36,779 bases of DNA, from contig JAFSAC010000012.1 in the NCBI GenBank assembly GCA_017442265.1, positions 1-36,779 on the forward strand. Direction: 5' to 3'. Below, one piece after another: positions 31,889-36,779 of this stretch (position 1 is its first letter; the number at the start of each line of letters is the position of its first letter). This DNA is from Clostridia bacterium (GTDB lineage: Bacteria; Bacillota; Clostridia; Oscillospirales; Acutalibacteraceae). The notes under the pieces were generated by a model. It did no database searches, was not told the origin of the DNA, and saw only the letters and a list, made by a program, of their open reading frames with translations. The translations under genes were made by a program, and so were the position numbers.

Positions 31889-32677
31889 ATGCGAATCATC
31901 GATTTTCACACCCATATTTATCCTGAAAAGATCGCCCAAAAAGCGACCGACAGCATCAGCGAATTTTACGGTCTTGAGGGCGGCGGTCTGTGCGGCACCG
32001 TGAAGCAACTGCTTGAAAGCGGCGAAAAAGCCGGCATCAGCGAATTTGTGGTACTGCCGGTAGCGATCAAGCCGGATCACGTGCGCCATATCAACCGGTT
32101 TATCGTTGGAGAGGTGGCAAACGAACCTCGGTTTTACGGCTTTGGTACCGTTCACGCGGAGCAGGAGGATCTTGGGGAGGAGATCGAGTATATCGAGGGG
32201 AACGGCCTTCTCGGGGTGAAGATGCACCCCGATACTCAGCGGTTTAACATCGACGACGAGCGGCTTTTTCCGGTGTATGAGCGGTTGCAGGGGAAGCTTC
32301 CGGTGCTGTTTCACGCAGGGGACACCCGGTATGATTATTCCCACCCCGCCCGCATCCGTCGGGTGATCGATAAATTCCCGAAACTCACCGTTATTGCGGC
32401 GCATTTCGGGGGATATTCGATGATCGACACGGCTTATCAATATTTAAAAGATACTGACTGCTATCTGGATATTTCCAGTTCGCTTATGTTTATGCAGCCG
32501 GGAGAAGCGGAGCGGTATATCCGCGCGTACGGCGCTCACCGTATGCTGTACGGCACCGATTTTCCGCTGTGGGACCCCGAAAAAGAGGTGCCGCGCTTTT
32601 TGGGACTGGCGCTGACCGACCGGGAGCGGGAGCAGATCGCGTATGAAAATGCTCTGCATATTCTGCGGAAAAATTAA
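31889..32677 (+). CDS. Metal-dependent amidohydrolase (Amidohydro_2/TIM-barrel family)
   Basis: A 262-aa cytosolic TIM-barrel hydrolase. Metal ligands: His7 and His9 in DFHTHIYP, His in LFHAGD, His in AAHFGG, and Asp in YGTDFPL. This is the PF04909 (amidohydrolase 2) pattern, which includes decarboxylases such as ACMSD as well as hydrolases. CGGAGG lies about 9 bases before ATG 31889; an upstream in-frame codon lies in the promoter. It is transcribed alone. The substrate cannot be assigned. Confidence 0.88.
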   Translation: MRIIDFHTHIYPEKIAQKATDSISEFYGLEGGGLCGTVKQLLESGEKAGISEFVVLPVAIKPDHVRHINRFIVGEVANEPRFYGFGTVHAEQEDLGEEIEYIEGNGLLGVKMHPDTQRFNIDDERLFPVYERLQGKLPVLFHAGDTRYDYSHPARIRRVIDKFPKLTVIAAHFGGYSMIDTAYQYLKDTDCYLDISSSLMFMQPGEAERYIRAYGAHRMLYGTDFPLWDPEKEVPRFLGLALTDREREQIAYENALHILRKN

Positions 32678-32686
32678 AAAAACCTC

Positions 32687-32715
32687 TTGACTTTTGGTGC
32701 TTCCGGTACTAAAAT
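32687..32715 (+). promoter_or_regulatory. Promoter of the T-box leader transcript
   Basis: TTGACT (32687-32692), 17-base spacer, TAAAAT (32710-32715), ten bases after the amidohydrolase stop and about 16 bases before the first T-box helix. Confidence 0.75.
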
Positions 32716-32730
32716 GAGAAAAACAATAAA

Positions 32731-32993
32731 TGCTGAGATGATATTAAGCGGGATGACTCGTGCTTGCAGAGAGCCGTTGGCTGGTGAGAAACGGTAGACG
32801 ACCATATCGCTGTCTCGTATCGGAGCAGGGTTTCGGAAACTGTCAGTAAGAGATCCCGGGTGAGCCCGTTACAGCTTAAGGGTTTGTTGGAACCTGATGA
32901 GGCGGCTTGCTATAAGGCAGGCAAAACGGGTGGTACCGTGGTCGATTTTGTTGATCATCCCGCAGAGACTATTTCTCTGCGGGTTTTATTTTT
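32731..32993 (+). promoter_or_regulatory. T-box leader, predicted leucine-specific
   Basis: It contains the T-box sequence AACGGGTGGTACCGTG (32925-32940) and a following terminator. Stem I can be traced: TGCT/AGCA at the base, a kink-turn-like loop (GAGAT opposite GG), GATA/TATC, an internal loop, then AGCGGGATG (32748-32756) pairing with CATATCGCT (32803-32811). The 3' side of that internal loop is GTCTCG, whose CTC (32814-32816) would be a Leu specifier codon. The apical region has the usual GCAGAGAGCCG...GGTGAGAAACGG pattern. TGGT in the antiterminator bulge matches a tRNA with discriminator A, as tRNA-Leu has. Uncharged tRNA-Leu would thus switch on the operon when leucine is low. Confidence 0.9.
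32959..32993 (+). terminator. T-box regulated terminator
   Basis: CCCGCAGAGA / TCTCTGCGGG stem (32959-32968 with 32974-32983) with a T-rich tail, formed when the antiterminator is not stabilised by tRNA. Confidence 0.92.
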
Positions 32994-33000
32994 ATCAAAA

Positions 33001-33017
33001 TCCATTTGGCAAATGGA
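33001..33017. repeat. Small inverted repeat before the ribosome site
   Basis: TCCATTT / AAATGGA around GGC, between the T-box terminator and the ribosome site (AGGTGA, 33028-33033) of the LeuA-like gene. It could be an operator or a minor mRNA hairpin; no role is known. Confidence 0.4.
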
Positions 33018-33038
33018 AAGTAAGGACAGGTGAGTCGT

Positions 33039-34412
33039 ATGAAAAAACTGTACGTATCGGACATTACCCTGCGGGTAGCGGCGGAGGAACTGGGTCATGA
33101 GATCTCCTTCCGCGAAAAGCTAACTATGGCGGCGCGACTGCAACAGACCGGCGCCGATGCGATCGAACTACCTTTCATTACGGCAGGAAAAGAGGACGTG
33201 GTGGTGTACCGCACCATAGCGGAATCGGTGTCCGATTGTGCGGTGTGTATTCCTTGCGACAGCGAGGAGGCGATTGCCGCCGCCGCGGAATGCGTGAAAG
33301 CAAACGAGAATACGGTGATTCAGATCTCCTTGCCCATTTCCACCGTGCAAATGGAATACACCTATCATATTAAAGCCCCGAAAATGCTGCTGAAGATTGC
33401 CGCTCTTTGTGAGGCGGCGGCGAAGGTGACCGATAAGGTGGAACTGGTGGCGCGGGATGCCAGCCGGGCGGAGGCCGGCTTTGCGGTGGAATGTGCCAAA
33501 ACCGCCTGTGAAAACGGTGCGAAAGCGGTCACCCTTTGCGATGACGGCGGGGTGTACTTCCCGGACGAAATGGCGGCGCTGGTTCAAGAGGTGAAAGCGG
33601 CCGGGGTGGACACGGTGTACGTTCAGCCGTCCAATAGCTTAAATTTTGCCGCCGCCTGTGCGGTGGCGGCGATCCGGGCGGGGGCGTCCGGCGTAAAAAC
33701 TTCGGCGGTCGGTGCCGATTATCTCGCCACCGACGTGTTTTCGGATATCATCCGTGCTAAAGGGGAGACGTTGGGGGCGGAATGCCGTTTGAACGTCACC
33801 GCCATTCATAACCTCGTATCCGGAGTGGCCGCCACCGATAAGCAGGATACCGACGTCACTTCCGCCGATAAAGCAAAGGCGCTCAGCCCGGACAGTACCT
33901 TGGCGGACATTGCCGCCGCCATTGCGGCGCTAGGCTATGAACTCAGCGACGAGGACACCGGCAAGGTGTTTGATGAATTCAAACGGGTGACCGCCCAGAA
34001 AGGGGCAATCGGCTCCCGTGAATTGGAAGCAATCATTGCCTCCACCGCGATGCAGGTGCCGTCCACCTATCATCTTATCAATTACGTGGTGAACTGCGGA
34101 AACATCATCACCGCCACCGCCAATATCACCCTCGAAAAAGAGGGGGAGACCTTAATGGGGGTGAGCATCGGCGACGGTCCGATCGATGCGGTGTTCCACG
34201 CGATCGAACAGATCGTCGGCTTTCATTATGAACTGGACGATTTTCAGATCCAGGCGATCACCAAAGGCCGGGAAGCGATCGGCTCGGCGCTCATTCGTCT
34301 GCGTGCCGGTGGGAAGCTGTATTCCGGCAACGGGGTGTCCACCGACATTATCGGGGCGTGCGTGCGCGCTTACCTGAACGCTCTCAATAAAATTGTGTAC
34401 GGAGAGAACTGA
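33039..34412 (+). CDS. 2-isopropylmalate synthase-like protein lacking catalytic metal ligands, with intact LeuA regulatory domain
   Basis: A 457-aa protein. Residues 1-260 follow the HMGL/DRE-TIM barrel of LeuA (VSDITLR, ADAIELPF, ARDASRAE, VTLCDDGGVY). The metal-binding HxHND motif reads QPSNS (196-200), DxTLRDGEQ has lost DGEQ, and the GxGERAGN loop is absent. Residues about 345-457 are a well-kept LeuA allosteric dimer domain (STYHLINYVVNCG, MGVSIGDGPIDAVFHAIEQ, GVSTDIIGACVRAYLNALN). So it is probably not an active synthase but may bind leucine or a CoA/keto acid ligand. AGGTGA lies 5 bases before the ATG. It is under the Leu T-box and one base upstream of the TIM-barrel/ligase gene. Length is below the usual 500-550 aa. 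Confidence 0.85.
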   Translation: MKKLYVSDITLRVAAEELGHEISFREKLTMAARLQQTGADAIELPFITAGKEDVVVYRTIAESVSDCAVCIPCDSEEAIAAAAECVKANENTVIQISLPISTVQMEYTYHIKAPKMLLKIAALCEAAAKVTDKVELVARDASRAEAGFAVECAKTACENGAKAVTLCDDGGVYFPDEMAALVQEVKAAGVDTVYVQPSNSLNFAAACAVAAIRAGASGVKTSAVGADYLATDVFSDIIRAKGETLGAECRLNVTAIHNLVSGVAATDKQDTDVTSADKAKALSPDSTLADIAAAIAALGYELSDEDTGKVFDEFKRVTAQKGAIGSRELEAIIASTAMQVPSTYHLINYVVNCGNIITATANITLEKEGETLMGVSIGDGPIDAVFHAIEQIVGFHYELDDFQIQAITKGREAIGSALIRLRAGGKLYSGNGVSTDIIGACVRAYLNALNKIVYGEN

Positions 34413-34413
34413 T

Positions 34414-36779
34414 ATGAAACTTGCTTTTTCCACTAAAAATATAGGTTCTTCCTCCTTTTTGGAGCTGTGCAACAAAACGGGGGAATACGGCTTTTCGGGT
34501 TTTGAGGTGTTTGATGCCAAAGCCCTGAAGTCGGCGCATAAGGATAGCATTTTTCACTCCTCCATGCGCGCCGGCGCTAAGCGCAAACTTATCAACCGCC
34601 ACATTGAGATCGCATCGGTGAAATACCCCGATCCGATCACCGGGGAAACCCCGCCAGACGAGGTGGCGGCGTACGTAGAGCAGGCCGCGACGGTCGGCTG
34701 TCCGAACGTGGTGCTGGAGCTCGCCGTCGGGGCGGGTACCGATCTCTCGCCGGTGTTGGCGGAGGCGGTCAAAAAGGCGGAGGCGCTGGGTGTTTTTCTG
34801 CTGATCGAAACGGCGGGGGAATACGCTCACACCGAAAACGTGCTTAAGGTGATCAACCGGTTTGAAACCGCCGCTATGGGGGTGGCGTGGAATATTCGTG
34901 CGACCTTCTTTGAGGGAAAGGAAACGGCGGACAACACCATTCAGACCCTCGGCGCACATATCCGCTTTGTGCGGATCGGCGACCGCAAAGAGGGCAAAAA
35001 CGTGCTGATCGGGGACGGTGAGTTGCCGGTTCAGGAGTTTGTTAATGCGCTGAAATCTCTCAATTTCGACGGCTTTGTGTGTGCCGATTGGAATGACGAT
35101 ATTCCGTCGGAGGATATCGTTTTAACCCATTTTGTGAGCTTTATGACCCGGATGAGTGACGAGCGGGGAAATACCCGCCCGGTGTACTATAACCGGAGCA
35201 AGACCGGCACCCACCCGTGGAAAAAATACGACGTGCTGGACCTCACCTTCTCGCAGGTGCTGGATAAAATGGTGGAGTATTACCCGGATCAGTATGCCTT
35301 TAAATACACCACCCTCGATTACACCCGTACCTACGCACAGTTCCGGGAGGACGTGGATAACACCGCCGCCGCCCTTATTTCGCTCGGGGTGAAAGCGGGA
35401 CATCACGTCGCTATCTGGACCACCAATATTCCGCAATGGTTTATCACCTTCTGGGCGACGGTGAAGATCGGTGCGGTGCTGGTGACGGTGAATACTGCGT
35501 ATAAGATCCACGAAACCGAATACCTGTTTCGTCAGTCGGATACCCATACGTTGGTGATGATTGAGGATTGCCGGGACTCCAATTATAAAGCGATTATGGA
35601 AGAGCTTTGCCCCGAGCTGAAGACCTTGAAACCGGGCAGTCCTCTTTATTCTAAGAAACTCCCCTTCCTGCGCAACGTGGTGACGGTCGGATTCCACATG
35701 GACGGCTGTCTGGAATGGGATGAAATGATGAAGCGTTCTTCTCTTGTTCCGAAGGAAGAGGTGCGCCGTCGGGCGGCACTCACCCGTCCGGACGACGTGT
35801 GCAATATGCAGTACACCTCCGGTACCACCGGCTTCCCCAAAGGGGTTATGCTCACCCACCGGAACATCGTCAATAACGGCAAGATCATCGGCGACCGTAT
35901 GGATATTTCCACCGCCGATCGGATGATGATTCAGGTGCCGATGTTCCACTGCTTTGGTATGGTGCTGTCCATGACCAATATGATGACCCACGGCGGCACC
36001 ATGTGTCCGATGCCGTATTTCTCGCCGAAATCGTCGTTGGCCTGCGTGAACGATGAGAAGATCACCTGCTTTAACGGGGTGCCGACCATGTTCATCGCGA
36101 TGTTCAACCACGAGGATTTTGCGAAAACCGATTTCTCGTATATGCGAACCGGCATTATGGCGGGGGCTAACTGCCCGCCGGAACTGATGCGCCGGGCGGC
36201 GGATGAGATGAATATGAAAGAGATCCTCAGCGTGTACGGGCAGACTGAGGCCTCCCCCGGCTGTACCATGGGCGAGGTGAACGAGGATCTTGACCACCGG
36301 GTGGAAACGGTGGGAAGCGCCTTCCCCGGGGTGGAATGTAAGATTATTGACCCGGAAACCGGCGAGGAACTCCCGGACGGGGAGAACGGGGAGTTTGTGG
36401 CGCGTGGCTACAACATTATGAAAGGGTATTATAAGATGCCCAAAGCCACCGAACAGACCATTGATAAGGACGGCTGGTTGCACAGCGGCGACATCTGTTG
36501 CCGTACCCCCGACGGGTATTATAAGGTGACCGGGCGGCTGAAAGATATGATCATCCGCGGCGGTGAAAACCTGTATCCGCGTGAGATCGAAGAGTTTTAT
36601 CTTACCCACCCGAAGGTGCGGGACGTACAGGTGGTTGGGGTACCGGATCAGCGGTACGGCGAGGAATGCTGTGCCTGGATCATCCTCAAAGCCGGAGAAG
36701 AATCGGATGAAGACGAGATGCGCAAGTATGGCGAGGATCATATGGCCAAACATAAGGTGCCGCGCTACTTCCATTTTGC
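34414..36779 (+). CDS. TIM-barrel (sugar isomerase-like) domain fused to an acyl-CoA synthetase (partial)
   Basis: One open frame of 788 codons runs from ATG 34414 to the right edge with no stop, so it is incomplete. Residues 1-245 resemble an AP-endonuclease-2/xylose isomerase-like barrel (LAFSTKNIG, GFSGFEVFD, VVLELAVG, LLIETAGEY, VRIGDRKEG, VCADWND), but the usual Asp-x-x-His and final Glu metal ligands are not conserved. Residues about 260-788 are an AMP-binding acyl-CoA synthetase (ACSF2/FadK-like): TSGTTGFPKG at 468-477, VPMFHCFG, YGQTEASPG, HSGDICC and GGENLYPREIEEF are all intact. It begins one base after the LeuA-like stop, so the pair share the Leu T-box. It likely activates a carboxylic acid to its CoA ester; the acid is not known. 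The A10 Lys lies beyond the window. Confidence 0.88.
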   Translation, partial: MKLAFSTKNIGSSSFLELCNKTGEYGFSGFEVFDAKALKSAHKDSIFHSSMRAGAKRKLINRHIEIASVKYPDPITGETPPDEVAAYVEQAATVGCPNVVLELAVGAGTDLSPVLAEAVKKAEALGVFLLIETAGEYAHTENVLKVINRFETAAMGVAWNIRATFFEGKETADNTIQTLGAHIRFVRIGDRKEGKNVLIGDGELPVQEFVNALKSLNFDGFVCADWNDDIPSEDIVLTHFVSFMTRMSDERGNTRPVYYNRSKTGTHPWKKYDVLDLTFSQVLDKMVEYYPDQYAFKYTTLDYTRTYAQFREDVDNTAAALISLGVKAGHHVAIWTTNIPQWFITFWATVKIGAVLVTVNTAYKIHETEYLFRQSDTHTLVMIEDCRDSNYKAIMEELCPELKTLKPGSPLYSKKLPFLRNVVTVGFHMDGCLEWDEMMKRSSLVPKEEVRRRAALTRPDDVCNMQYTSGTTGFPKGVMLTHRNIVNNGKIIGDRMDISTADRMMIQVPMFHCFGMVLSMTNMMTHGGTMCPMPYFSPKSSLACVNDEKITCFNGVPTMFIAMFNHEDFAKTDFSYMRTGIMAGANCPPELMRRAADEMNMKEILSVYGQTEASPGCTMGEVNEDLDHRVETVGSAFPGVECKIIDPETGEELPDGENGEFVARGYNIMKGYYKMPKATEQTIDKDGWLHSGDICCRTPDGYYKVTGRLKDMIIRGGENLYPREIEEFYLTHPKVRDVQVVGVPDQRYGEECCAWIILKAGEESDEDEMRKYGEDHMAKHKVPRYFHF

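Noticed and set aside
35152..35154. Internal ATG as a separate start for the ligase part of the fusion
   Set aside because: No ribosome site precedes it and no stop separates it from the barrel domain, so one fused product is more likely.
35122..36774. Long minus-strand open frame (550 codons) opposite the acyl-CoA synthetase
   Set aside because: It is exactly antisense to a well-supported ligase domain, is abnormally rich in His, Arg and Gly as expected from reading a GC-biased third position, and has no ribosome site or domain.

Overview
The window looks like a chromosomal segment of a Gram-positive, low- to mid-GC anaerobe of the Clostridia (gut Oscillospiraceae/Ruminococcaceae-like). The pointers are a sortase-assembled LPXTG pilus locus, a T-box leader, AGGAGG ribosome sites, sigma-A type promoters (TTGAAA-17-TATAAT), FakA/FakB fatty acid kinase genes and PlsX. 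The species cannot be named from sequence reading alone. No IS element, CRISPR array, rRNA or intact tRNA was seen.

Layout. (a) 1-6.6 kb, accessory: a secreted Cys/His-rich surface protein running off the left edge, a degenerate tRNA-Met-like fragment, a GH36-type glycosidase, an NSS amino acid symporter, and a three-gene unit of two mini membrane proteins plus an orphan PstS-like binding protein. (b) 6.6-21.2 kb, a dense lipid metabolism region. One minus-strand operon encodes an AMP-forming ligase fused to an acyl carrier domain, two PlsC-type acyltransferases, a free ACP and an LRAT-fold protein. Around it lie an Sfp-type phosphopantetheinyl transferase, a PldB-like lysophospholipase, other alpha/beta hydrolases, a GT2-GtrA glycosyltransferase, and a degV-degV-fakA-plsX operon. 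Together they could hydrolyse, activate and re-esterify acyl chains. (c) 21.3-22.3 kb, a DUF4097 repeat protein. (d) 22.4-31.2 kb, a pilus operon: catalytically dead signal-peptidase homologue (SipA-like), 1336-aa LPETG adhesin/tip pilin, LPETG major pilin, class C sortase, IPQTG small pilin, second sortase, and a flavin-binding (NimA/PNPOx-like) protein. (e) 31.2-32.7 kb, housekeeping: inorganic pyrophosphatase and an amidohydrolase. (f) 32.7 kb to the right edge: a T-box leader whose fold places a CTC (Leu) codon in the specifier loop. It controls an isopropylmalate-synthase homologue that has lost its metal-binding HxH but keeps the leucine-sensing domain. One base later begins a protein in which a TIM-barrel (sugar isomerase-like) domain is fused in frame to an acyl-CoA synthetase.

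The best candidates for undescribed biology are the leucine T-box / LeuA-pseudoenzyme / TIM-barrel-ligase operon at the right end and the LRAT-ACP-PlsC-ligase operon at 6.6-10.5 kb. Functions are inferred from recognisable motifs. No database search was possible.
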